DNA from: Aporrectodea caliginosa
Taxonomy: Eukaryota; Annelida; Clitellata; Crassiclitellata; Lumbricidae
DNA: 64,000 bases
Direction: 5' to 3'
NCBI GenBank assembly: GCA_020284085.1
Contig: JACEVL010000940.1
Span: 440,001 to 504,000, forward strand
Shown: one piece after another, positions 1 through 12,029 of the stretch
Layout of the letters: every line of letters begins with the position of its first letter
Numbering within the stretch: the first letter of the stretch is position 1
Program-made: the position numbers and the translations under genes
Notes under the pieces: model-generated
Told to the model about the DNA's origin: nothing
The model's input: the letters and a program-made list of their open reading frames with translations, nothing else
Databases searched by the model: none

Positions 1-764
1 TCATCATCGTCACCATCAATTCCTGACGCCAGTAATTTGTCGGCGATGGGTAAAATTAATGTTCTCCATTGTCCTGCTGCGGGTACGGGAAGGGTCGGAT
101 AGTAATTTTTAGTACGGGTCTGGTACGGACTACAACGTAACAACGGTCCTGGTAGACTGGCCTTTATCATCCACAGCCCAACAGAACAAGGTAAAAACTG
201 GACCCAGGATGTTACAAAAGCGGAACCCTCCTCCTTAACCAGGCTTGGGACTGGCACGACAAGTGGTAAAGATGGTAAAGTAAAAGACCAATTGCCGCGG
301 CGGAGTTTCCTACTTTGAGGTCTGATGTTATAACTGGAAATGGGTCTAAGAGAACGCTTTGCTATGTAGTGTGAAACATGACTGATTGAGAAGAAAGAAA
401 GTGATGTTGACTCGTCGACTGCCAGGGCTGAAATGTCGAATAGAGTGCTAGAGCTTTGGCGTCCAGGGCTCAATTCGATCATCTGATCCGAAGAACAAAC
501 AAAGCGCGGGCAGGAATAGTAAGTAAGTAAGTAAGTTGGTATAATCAGACAATTCACAGAGGACCATGTACCATGTCAGCAGTGCTACTACAGTTTCAAA
601 GGCCAGTGCAAGAAAACGTGGTACCCTACGGTTTTACCCGCAGACCTCTAGTGTACAGACTTAGATTTTCGACGTGACAGTTAGCCTATAATAGTAAGCA
701 AGTCTTTGACGGTGCAAGATTCACTATTGTATGTAACGGCGACATTGTAACCCCAAAACTTCAA
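1..764. other. Upstream non-coding: unidentified repeat debris
   Basis: No exon is seen. Around 70-130 are GGGTACGGG and TACGGGTCTGG words. A (TAAG)n run at 510-535 ends a stretch (about 380-510) that looks like the 3' end of a retroelement. At 625-655 is a GTTTTACCCGCAGACC motif that recurs at 901-917 and resembles a transposon terminus. Exact element borders are not visible. Confidence 0.4.
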
Positions 765-925
765 GTCGGCACGGGTAAAACCGGGTATACCCGTACCCGT
801 GACGAACCTACCCGCACCCGACCGACCCGGTGAAATGCGTATTCCCGACCCGCACCGACCCGCTGGTACGGGTCGGAATGGGTAAACCCGCTGGTACGGG
901 TATACCCGCAGACCCCTAACAGGCA
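765..925. mobile_element. CGGGT-rich transposon end (hAT-like, partial)
   Basis: Dense interleaved GGTACGGGT and ACCCGCACC words in both orientations end in GTATACCCGCAGACCCCTA. The same terminal word (ACCCGCAGACC) ends at 645. Subterminal repeat clustering of this kind is seen at the ends of the clear hAT elements elsewhere in the window. I could not find the opposite end or a duplication, so the class is inferred. Confidence 0.4.
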
Positions 926-1467
926 CCTTTGGTTGAATGACACTGAGTCAATCTTTTAATGCATAAACTCCAGATAGTCCATGGCTATGAATGATGGTTG
1001 TATGGAATTTTCTGAGGAAGTGGAGCGGCCATGGACGCTGGAGTTGTCTAGGGTTGTCTTTGTCGCATTCATTCATCTTTTCTCGAAAAAAGATTGTCTC
1101 CTTTTCTCTGGATATGCCATGGATTTGTTTTTTTGTGGTGGATCCAGGTGGCACAGTCCTTGTTACTGCACGTTCTCCTGAATCGTCACTCATGACATAA
1201 AATAATTCCCATCTTAAACTCCTATTGGCTGTCTGAATGAGTCGGCTAATGTGTATTGCTATGCTGACTACTTGTATGTTAATTTGGTTGCATAGGGAGT
1301 AATGATGTTGCTGAGTGTTAGTGTTATTAGTGTGTTAATGGAACATGCGTAAACAGACTTTTACTACTGTTAGAAACTAATTGTTTTTTAAGGGATAGTG
1401 CAGTGCAGTTGCTTTAAAAATGGTGCATGATTACAGCTTTTGATGATATTTGTTTATTTCATTGCAG
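926..1467. other. Intron before first visible exon, nothing recognised
   Basis: Small overlapping open frames on both strands (948-1200) have no recognisable family and conflicting phases. No promoter or exon 1 could be supported. The sequence ends in the acceptor ttgcag for the CH1 exon. Confidence 0.5.
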
Positions 1468-1622
1468 TTGAAAGTCTGGACACACAAAAGAAGACTTTTA
1501 CAAAATGGATTAACGTCAGGCTGAATCGGTCTGGTCAACCTATGATTGTGAATCTTTTCGAAGACTTGAGAGATGGAACTCAGTTGCTGTCTCTGCTTGC
1601 ACTTCTTACAGGCCATATTCTG
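1468..1622 (+). CDS. DMD-like: Exon equivalent to human exons 2+3 fused: start of CH1
   Basis: Acceptor ttgcag at 1462-1467, donor CTG|gtaaca at 1623. It enters in phase 1, since the first two bases complete a codon from the unseen exon 1. The peptide includes [15 protein letters not shown] and [16 protein letters not shown], the first helices and actin-binding surface of CH1. Its 155 nt equals human exon 2 (62) plus exon 3 (93), so the intron that separates these in vertebrates is absent here. It ends in phase 0. Confidence 0.96.
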
Positions 1623-4600
1623 GTAACAACAATTGACATCTCTTGCTGGCCCAATGTCAGATGAAACCTTGTCTCCAAGAATCCTATACCAAGGCTGTAT
1701 TAATATAGGTCATTCCCCAGTTGTAAAGTTTAGAGATTGATATTGAATCAGCTTAGCAGAAGGCTGAGAAATATCTTTCCTCAGTGCATACATACATACA
1801 TACATGTATGCATGAGTGCATACATTCATGCAGACATATGATTTTCATTGTGATTGTAATTGTAATTACGACAATTTATATAGCATCTTCGGCAGCAAGC
1901 TACTTCTAGAATACTGTACAGACTTGTCTACTCTAAGTGCAAATGCTCATGCTCCCAGTTATGTAACAAGTGCATTTTAAACTGTTTTTTTTGTGTGAAC
2001 TCATTAATGTGAAGTCCTCAGGGACATGGCTTATGATGCAGTTCACATGTCAACAGGAATAATGCTGAAAAGGACAATATTTAGTGCTGCACTGCAGTTC
2101 CTGTACAGTGTGTTAACAAGTAGGGCATGCTCAGTTTATAGCCCGTAAACTGGGAGCATATAAACAAATCCAAACTGTAGTTATGTAAATACATGCATTT
2201 GTTATGTACATATATGTGATGCCACATATGAAAAGGGACCGCAACGTGGGATTTATTTACTGAGATACAGGCCTTTGAACCACACATCAACATATCAAAA
2301 CTGTGTTTTCGCTGGCATTCGCTAGAGTACACTTCTATCAATCTAGCACAGTAGTTCATGAAAAGAGAACATTGCAGAACATTGCAAGTATATTTTTAAT
2401 TTTCAAATGATTGCATGTAAAACTTAGAGTCCACACTGCGGAATCACTATTCTCGAGGTATTGATCTGAAAATAAATACTTTCAAAATTGGAGTTATTCA
2501 TACCACCATGATCAGCAAAAAATTCTGAAAATAATGATGTGTAATGTTATACAATGGGAGTATTATTTTGTTTTTACATGCACAAAGTGTATGTGTCAAA
2601 TGTAAGCGATTTGGAACTTAGCTTTAAATGAGTGTACCAAAAATCTTCTTTCAGGCACAGCATGTTCTAAATTCTTCCAAAAACTCCATAATATTGCAAT
2701 TGTATAACATTATACATCATTATTTTCAGAATTTCTGCTGATCATGGTGGAATGAATAGCTCCAAACCCGTCATGTCGTCCATTTTCATATGTGGCATCA
2801 CATATACACTCGCTACTTTTTAGTATAATTGTAAAAGTATTATTTGTAAGAATTCTTTGTCCTTTTACTTAAGTAAAATCATCTTGTTTAGTGGGGTGCT
2901 CGATAGTGTATAGATTAGCATGCTGTGCTGTAAATTGAGAGGTTGGGGTTCAAATCCCAGTGAGGGCAGAAATTTGGTTCAAGATTTCTGCTCCACCTGT
3001 GCCTCCTAGTCCAGTGCTTCCCAAACTTTTCAGTGTCACGGACCGGCAGAATTAACTTTTTAGTGTCTCGGACCGGCAGAAATTTCCCACTGCAGAAGGA
3101 CCAGTGCCTAATTTATTAATTATTTTACTTTTGCTATCACCTAAAATTGATTCCTCAAATATGTACTAAAATTGATTTAAATGCATGTTTAGCCAATTCT
3201 ATGACTCTACTGCCCTTTAACTGCTAGCGTAATAAGTGTTTTTGTTATAACTTTAAAAATATAATAGCCATTTCTTGATTCTGAGACAATTTGACCAGTT
3301 TCTTGACACACTCTGCGGACCGGCAACTGGTGGTCCGCGGACCACCACTTTGGGAAGCACTGTCCTAGTCGACTCAGATAATGAGTACACTCACCGTACA
3401 CTGTTGGTGGGAAGGTGAGATAGCGAGGGAGAGGACTGACCACCCCCTCATATGCCGTGGCTAAATAAATGAAGTTGCTAACACTTCATACCCATGACTG
3501 CCTAAGGCTAGCATAAGGGACTAATGTTCTTCTTCCTTCTCCTTCTCCTCCTCCTCCTTTTTCTTACTGAAGTTCTTAGTTTACTTTTGCATAATTACTT
3601 TGGCCAGATACTTTGAACAATACTGAGTGAATTATGTTATTGTTTGTTCCCTTATTATGATTTTGATTTTTAGAATGGATAGTATTTGTCTTTGCAGAAA
3701 CCTGAACGTGGTCGGATGCGTGTTCACCATCTGAACAACGTCAATCAGGCCATAAGATTGCTAGAAGAAGAATATAATGTAAGATATATAATGAATATAA
3801 TGATGAGTCATCTGTCTTGATTATTAGGCTAAAATATATGATCGTTGTTTTCGATATTTCAAGGGGTTGGCACGCCCAATCAGGGATGCACAGTGGGTAA
3901 AATATAATGTATTTTCTGAACTAATAGTCACGGATTTTTACGTGAGCAATGAGCATCGAGGTTACCGACTCATATAAAGGTGCTAGAAATAGTAACCTGC
4001 ACCTAAACCAAAACAAGTAATGTGAAATCATAATTAAGCATCCCCATGCTAAAATTCTTGACGCCCCTTTCCCTATTTCATGGATTGAGCGGGTTAGTGA
4101 AATCAAGATTCTGAGGTCACTCTTTCTGAAAAGATTGGGGTTCTCCTCGCATATCAATATTGATGTATAATGCAAAACAAAATCTTTCATTGCTCTTTGT
4201 GTCCTTGTCATGAACGGATTAGCTGATGTCATATGATCCACCACAGTGGCTCGAATGCTGTACTCATCCCCAGTTTGGTGGGGTTTCACCAGTGAAGCTG
4301 AGAGGTGACGTCTGTCTGCACTTATAAAAAACCTGTTTCACATGGGTACTTGGGTAGTTGCCGACTGATACTCCTACATTTGACATGATGTGTTCTAGAG
4401 CAGATGATGCCCTCTTCGCAGCGATATTCTGTGATCCTGGGCATGTCCTCCATGGTTTACTCCCACCAGAATACCCCCATAAGGCCTCACTGACATAATC
4501 GTGAGATACCGTGCTGTGACTCACTGGCTGTATAGATGACTTGTGTAACACTAACTACTCTTATTCATTTATTTTATAATCCTAATTACTTATTATTACT

Positions 4601-7600
4601 TCTATGTTTTATAATAATGTTTCTAACTATATGTGCTATAGTGTGTTTGCAAATGGTAATTACTTACTTACTTACTTACAGTGTGGAAATTTCAGCAAAG
4701 ATTGAAACGATCAAAAGTTATTAAATCACATTTTTTTATGTGAAACCCACTCAGTGAAAGTAATTTTAGGCTTACCATGGCCAGGGCGGCGACATTACTT
4801 GTGCGATTTACAGAGAATTGGACTCGTATGAAGACTTTGAGAGTTGCAGTGAAAGTATTGGCTCAATTAGTAGCATTCATAGTAATGATTATTAGAAATC
4901 TGTCTGACTTTTCTAGTGAACCTGAAGATCGAATTCGGGATGGCAGCTGGCATCGATTACAATCAGATTGAAACAAAAATTGATTGAAAGATTTTGTAGA
5001 ATGTCTCAGACTTTTTACACTTTTTTCACTCAGCATTTTTAGAACACATTGCTACCGTTCGGGAGGATTTAGGGACAGTGTGATTAAGAAGAGACGAGGC
5101 TTCAAAGTTTGTTACAGGAAGTATGTCACTAGCACTTTAGTGATGAGAGTTTACTAATAATGACTGGGAAACCAATGCAGCTTGTCGTTAAAGTGTTAAA
5201 GGCAGTGCCAGAGAAGTCAGAGTCAAGCAGCATTTGAGATTAGCTGAGCAAGTTTGCATTTTAGATGGTTGATTTGTTAATGAAAAAGGAAGCGAAGTCA
5301 GAGCTTAGCGTATTTTCTGGTCTATAAGTCGCTGCTTTGTATAAGGCGATGTGATGCAAGAATGGCCAAATGTTTGTAAAATCAAAACATAGGTTACACT
5401 GATAGATATAGCACACCCATACACAGATGTTCAGACATGTATAAGTGCATGCCAACGGCGGCCATAAATATATGGCCATTATTGGCAAATACTTGCTAAA
5501 AAAATAACCTTTTGTTGAAATTAAATTTTCTGCACTTTTGAAATATTTTTGTTCAACATTTGTTTATTGTTGTTCTACAATAGTTTTAGCGATCTTGAAA
5601 GATTAAAACCGTTTCTGTTTGTTATGATTTTACATTGATAAGGACTTGGTTCTATACCATACATAACTGAAAGGATCCAAAGACCCCTTCAGCTATGACT
5701 GATAGAGAGGCAATTAGATATTAGACAGATTAATCAGGTCAGCCCTTTATATAAGTCAATACCCACTACTCATGCAAAAACCGCAACTTACAGTCTGGAA
5801 AATGAGGTAATTTCTGATTCTCTTGTTATGAGCATTGGCAGTTTACAACATCCTTTGAATCCAGAAGTCACTGGGAGTTGCGCCATTGGTCCCTAGGATT
5901 CTGGGCACTTTCGATAGTTTAAGGGCTTATTTGTATTAAGGCGGCTTTGATGATGGTAATGCTGGATAGATCCTCTTCAAGGCCTGAACATTTCCACCTG
6001 TGCCGTAGTCAGCGACGTTTTCTCTTCGTCTTAATTGCCTCAGAGGAAGGCCATCTTGTGATTGGTTTCAGAGGTCACCAAAGATGAGTGTTAAGCGGGA
6101 TGGCTTTGTCCAGTGTGAGTGTCACAGTTTTCTTGAGTGTTCAGCAAAATCATCCGCCATGCTTGCTGGACCGGAATTGATAAGCAAGTGACTGAACTGG
6201 ACAGGGTCTACAGTTTTAATTTACAGCCTTTTAGGATAAGCCATAAAAATTGATCTTTCCTGATTGACACTAAAGAACACTAATTAATCGTCGCCTAAGA
6301 ATTATCTTGTCGTATCTCCACTTTTTTTCTGAAAAGCAGTTTAGAGTTGATTTGTAGCAGAATGTTTCTTATCTTCCTTCAGTTTCAATGACTAGGAGAT
6401 ACGACAGCTTGTTTTAAAGATATTCAACGAAAACTACCTGTCGTATGTCCTGCTTCCAGAAAAAGTTTCTCGTATCTCCACGGTGTAGCAGTGTCACGTG
6501 TTGTATGCCGTTGGATAGCTCATCATTGATTGGAGGCAGGAGATACAACAGTATAACACTCTGCATTTGTCTGGATTATAGTGTCGCATATCCAGACAAT
6601 TAACATTTTTTCCCTTCAAAACTCCATACTATATCCATGAACATTTTAACGAACACACTCGATAATAATTAATTGGTCATTGCTTTTATCATTTCGTGCC
6701 TATGTTTTCAGGCGGATGATTTGCAATCGTTGTAAATCACAAATTTTCAAAAAATAATGTCTCAAAAACAAGTGTAATTGTTAAATTATTTTAATGCAAC
6801 GTCTTTAGGCAATGTTGATGTTTTAATATGACGTCTGTGTGTGAAGCTCTATAGCACTGAATTTCTTATTTTTTCGTCCAATGGTGCCCAAACTTCTACC
6901 TCGTTTTCCTCGGAATTTAAAAAAATGGAGATACGCGAAGATAATTCTCAGGCAACGTAATGACAGTTTTTGTTCTAGCGCCTGCTTGAACTGCTTTATC
7001 TGAACAAACAAGCACATACAAACAAATGAATAATAGATATTTCGTCAGATTTCAGTTATAAACAAATTTCATATTACACTTTAGCTCAAGATTTCATCAG
7101 TGGTCAATGAAATATGATGCTTTTACCTTAAATGTGAAATGGGGTTGGAACCGCAAAATCAAGTGGATACAGAATGAGGACTAAAAATATCTGGTGTGTG
7201 TAGGATTAAGCATTTTTCAGGTTTGTCTGGCCTAGTGTGACATTAATGATGATGACAATGATTACCAGTGAGTAGATGAACAGGTTGCAGAGGATAATAA
7301 TAAGACAACAGGAAGAATGATGCTAGTTCTGCTGATGATATATGATGCTTGTTCTGCTGATGATTACAATGGTGGTGTGGTGTTGATGATGATGACGAGA
7401 GTGGATATTGACTACAATACCTTTGTCTTGTGTAACAGGTAAAATTGGTCAACATAAGTAGTGATGATATTGTTGATGGAAATCCAAAGCTGACTCTTGG
7501 CCTTGTTTGGAATATAATTCTCCACTGGCAGGTAGGTTCTTCTTCTAAAGAGCAAGTGATTAATCAGTTTTTGGAAGATTTAACTTAACACAGGCTGATT

Positions 7601-10419
7601 GATTTAATTATTCTAATTATCTAATTGGAACCTTTATTGAACACTGCATGAAAACAAATGGCAGTGTTTCCACTACATTTTAATGATCTTTAGGTGTCAA
7701 ACGTGAAACTGTAGGGAAATTTGTTCCGTAGTGGACAGTTATGGTACTACATGTACAACAAATTTCATAGTGGCCTAATAAATGACCACTTGTATAGAAA
7801 GTAAGTTGTCATTTACTTTGGACGTTGCTTGGTCCAGTGGCAGCACCTAGATTTAGTAACCATTTTCTCATTTTCTTTCAGATTGAACATACATAATTCA
7901 GTATTTGTGATGATTGGTCAAACTTTGTGTGTGTTATGCAGTGGAATCTGCATATCGGGAGTTAGTCTCTGAGTCTCTGTGGTCTTTGTATGGTGTGTGG
8001 AACTTTACTGTTGTCATTTAGTGAGGGTTGTGATGCAGGCGTCGTTTATGTCATTGTCCATCTGTGCTACATAGGCTGAGCCCATTCGGAGGAGCAAGTA
8101 TCTGTTTTGAATAAGGTTCTTGTCCATCAGCATTTAACGAATTTGTCTGACAGTGCAGATCTGGGAGTATTATTGACCTCAGGATGCATTGTGCCTAATG
8201 GCTATCTTGGAAGTATTTGCCTCTGATGTGGCAGTGGTGGTTGACTCTGTCCTAACCGAGCTCCTGGCCGCAGATGTAGCACTTATGGGTCATGGTGAAG
8301 TCTTCTCAATCATCATCAGTCATGAGCATCTTGGCCTGTTACCTGATGAAGACCCCTTGAATCTCTATAAGCTTATCAGGTGCTGTTAGGGCTACTGTGG
8401 CTAGATGTTGTGGATTGGGTGGGTCATACTGCTCCCGAACTGTGGCAGAGGCTGTTAGAGACTTCTGTGGCCGGGTGATTTGGTCTGGATGGGCCACATT
8501 GCTCTCGGGTCGTGGCAGGGTCTGTTGGGGCTTCTGTGTTTGGCTGATGTTCTCTTGATGGACAATTTTGCTCCCAAACTGCCACTTTGACCATGCGTTA
8601 TGAGTGCTTCATTTGACGTAAGCACCAGTGTCTTTCTTGATCTTCAATCATTGACCATTTAAATTTAAGGGGTCTATGTCTTCAATCCATCAAGCCGATC
8701 GTCAGTCCATCCCACGCACTGTTCAACCTAGTCCATTCGTACATCCGGTGGTAAATGCCAATATTTAGCGCTACACTGCAGTTCTTGTATGACATGTTAA
8801 CTTATATGGTGTTGATAGCTTTGGGGTACATACACCAGTGCTTCCCAAACTTTTCAGTGTCACGGACCGGCATGAATTAACTTTCAGTGTCACGGACCGG
8901 CAGAAATTTTCCCACTGCAAGAGGACCGATGCAAATTTATTAATTATTTATCTTTTTCGTTTTTGATCACCTAAATTTCTCAAAATGTATTAAAATTGAT
9001 TTAAATGCACGTTTTGCCAATTATGTGACTCTATTGCCCTCTAAATACTAGCCTAATGAGTCTTTTTTGTTATTGCTTTTAAATATATAAGAGCCATTTC
9101 TTGATTCCGAGACAATTTTACCAGTTTCCTGACTCACTTTGCGGACCGGCAACTGAGGGCTCGCGGACCGGCACCGGTCCACAGACCACCACTTTGGGAA
9201 GCGCTGACATACACCACAGTGCTTTAAGCAGAACAGCGTGTTATCTGTGAGCATGTCAATGAATCCACACTGTATCTGGATGTTTCTCATGTATTTTCAT
9301 ATGTTTCTCGTTCATTTAGCTAGCAGTCTTTTAGATGTCCACATAGGATGTAGTTGTGCTAATGAGGCTTTACTTGTATTTATTTTTGTTGAAGATGAAG
9401 GATGTTCTGAGGGAAGGGTCACCTGAAAGACAGCAGACCAACTTGGAAAAAACGCTACTTGAATGGTGTCAGCAGGCAACACAGGGGTACAGTAATGAAT
9501 ATTTACTTCTATCATTGACCTGCTTTAGCTAGAGCAGCAGAGGAGGAATGTTAGTTTGTGGCCAGTGATTGACATTTGTTATCTCTTGTGTGAATTAGAA
9601 AAGCAAGGTTATCTGTATTCTGGTGCTTAGCTTGATATTTTAGTGTGTGACTTTCATAGCCTGCTGGAATTCAGTAAATGTTTAGGCAGTTTTGGTGTTT
9701 GAAACAGGTTGTTTGATATAACTTGACTTTCACAGACTTTGTCACTGCGTGGTTTTAATGTTACCAAGTATCATGATGTTGCTGCATAATGGATTAGAGG
9801 AATGGACGTTGTATTCAATTTGTTGTCTTTACTATAACATGGACTTTCACTTTGTTGCGGGTGTTCTGGAATCTGATCTGTGTTCTGCTATATAAACATG
9901 CAAGATGGTAGTCTTATTCAGGCTGTGTATGACCTTCTGTACCAGTTTGTAGGCAGTTTGCAGGCCAGCCCCACTGAACATAACCAAATGATTGTGATTT
10001 AGTAACTGCCATTGTCTAGCATTGATTCTGTTCTGTTTAATTTTGTCATCATATTTTACTATACAGTGGAACCTCCTTATAGTATGCAACACTGTACTAG
10101 AACATGAATTTTGATTCAATGTGTTTTGCAAATGTATTTCTGTTAATTAATCATGATGAACAGAGATGAAAAATTATATTTTTGGGTCTAATTTTGACAT
10201 TCATTAGCAAAATAGCATAGACATATTGTAATTACAACAAAGATTCCACTGGAATCATTATTCTTTAAGGTGCTAGCAAATAGAAAGCTTTACTTAAGTT
10301 AGACATATGTTTTCTAGTTGACTTAATTTTCTTCTAATTATCGTTTTCTTTGTACATAAATTATTTCTGACTTTGTATGTAAAGCGCTGAGCGTTTGCTT
10401 GCGTTTAATAAAGAACATT

Positions 10420-10453
<34 letters not shown>

Positions 10454-11182
10454 GTTTGCTAATGAGATTACCATTAATCAATCAATCAATCGTTTATTTG
10501 TAGCCAAACAACAATAAACAATAATATTACAAATCAGATTGCACTTTTAAGTATGGATTGTTGAATGCCACAAGGGAAGGCCCTGAAGGGATCAAAGATC
10601 CCGCTAAGTAGGGACACCTCTATATAATTTCAACAGAATATGTGGCGACCGAAAGATGCTTTACTTAGTACAACAGTTGTTGACTTGATTAACATAAAAA
10701 ATCTGAACTAACCTTAACTAATTTAAACTAAACATCGAAAGTAAAAGGAATGAGTGGGAAGTGCAGTTAAACACATGGAAATAAAAGATTAATACATCAA
10801 AGTAGGGCTGTCAACGGGCCCCCGCACACCCGGGACCCCGTTCGTAGGGTCAGGCCCGGGCCGTTCAGTCAATACCTGAAAACCCGACCAAAGAAGCATA
10901 TTAAACGGTATGCAGACCTGTGTTAGTTTTAAAAGCTGTGTCGTTCCGCGGTTGAATAACAGGCTGTCTGTCACGTGGGAAGCTGTGGAGTTCAGCTTGA
11001 ATGAGCCAGCTAAAGTGGCCGATTAGTCATCGGCGGAGGGCGGTTGGCACCTGCCTGATTGCCGGCTATCATAAGACGAGCCATGGGCTCCTATTTAATA
11101 AGGGTTATTATGCAAGGACAACCTACCGGGACGCGCAAGCCAATGATAACAAACTCTGAATAAGGTCTTAGTGCAACGACCG

Positions 11183-11258
<76 letters not shown>

Positions 11259-11955
11259 TAGACAGAGCTTCCTACGTTATGAAGCGTCGTTAAATAAACT
11301 TTACAACTGGTAATAGGTTGAGCTTAACGACCTCTTATATATAAGGTGATGCATATATTGAATAAATAAACTACGGTCTTTGCACAACATAATTTTCGGT
11401 TCTAACATTGGTCACTTGTTGACTCGGTCTTTCGAGATATCGAGATCTCGTTATTTGCCGCCAATCCGTCATTGCAGTCAAAGATTTTAACAAGGCGTCC
11501 CAGTTTCCGGGAGGTCGACCACACCGAGGTTAAAATTCCGGCAAGAAATTCGTCCCTTCTGCTGTCGGTTTTCGTAGGAAGACCACCAAGAGAGACCTAT
11601 TTCTGGAGCTGTGTAACGTACACATTCCACGGCGGGTTCCTTTGAACAAAGGCGACGACCAATGACTCTCTCCGGCCAGTAGGGTGGTTCACAAAAACCA
11701 AATTCAAGCTAGAAACCAAGGCACTCTCTCAGTTTGTTAGACCTGTCAATAGTATTATTGAGAAAAAATTTCAGCATCTTATTCCAGCTGGAAGATGGTG
11801 CTCAATGACATAGAAATATTACCATATAGTAGCATTAGCGGTAAATCTTGATGCCGTGTAACTTGGTCAACATCTCAACATTTGTCATGGAGTTGAGCTT
11901 CAAATAGTTTCTGTTGTGTTATACTAACTTACTTACTTACCTTCACTTACTTACC

Positions 11956-12029
<74 letters not shown>

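Noticed and set aside
948..1200. Candidate exon 1 or promoter upstream of CH1
   Set aside because: The small frames do not end in a phase-1 donor that fits the 1468 exon and none begins with a dystrophin-like N-terminus; exon 1 is probably outside the window.
2930..2970. tRNA gene suggested by a GGTTCAAATCC B box
   Set aside because: No cloverleaf can be completed and the body continues as a repeat found elsewhere; it is a tRNA-derived SINE. The same holds for 19650 and 12690 on the minus strand.
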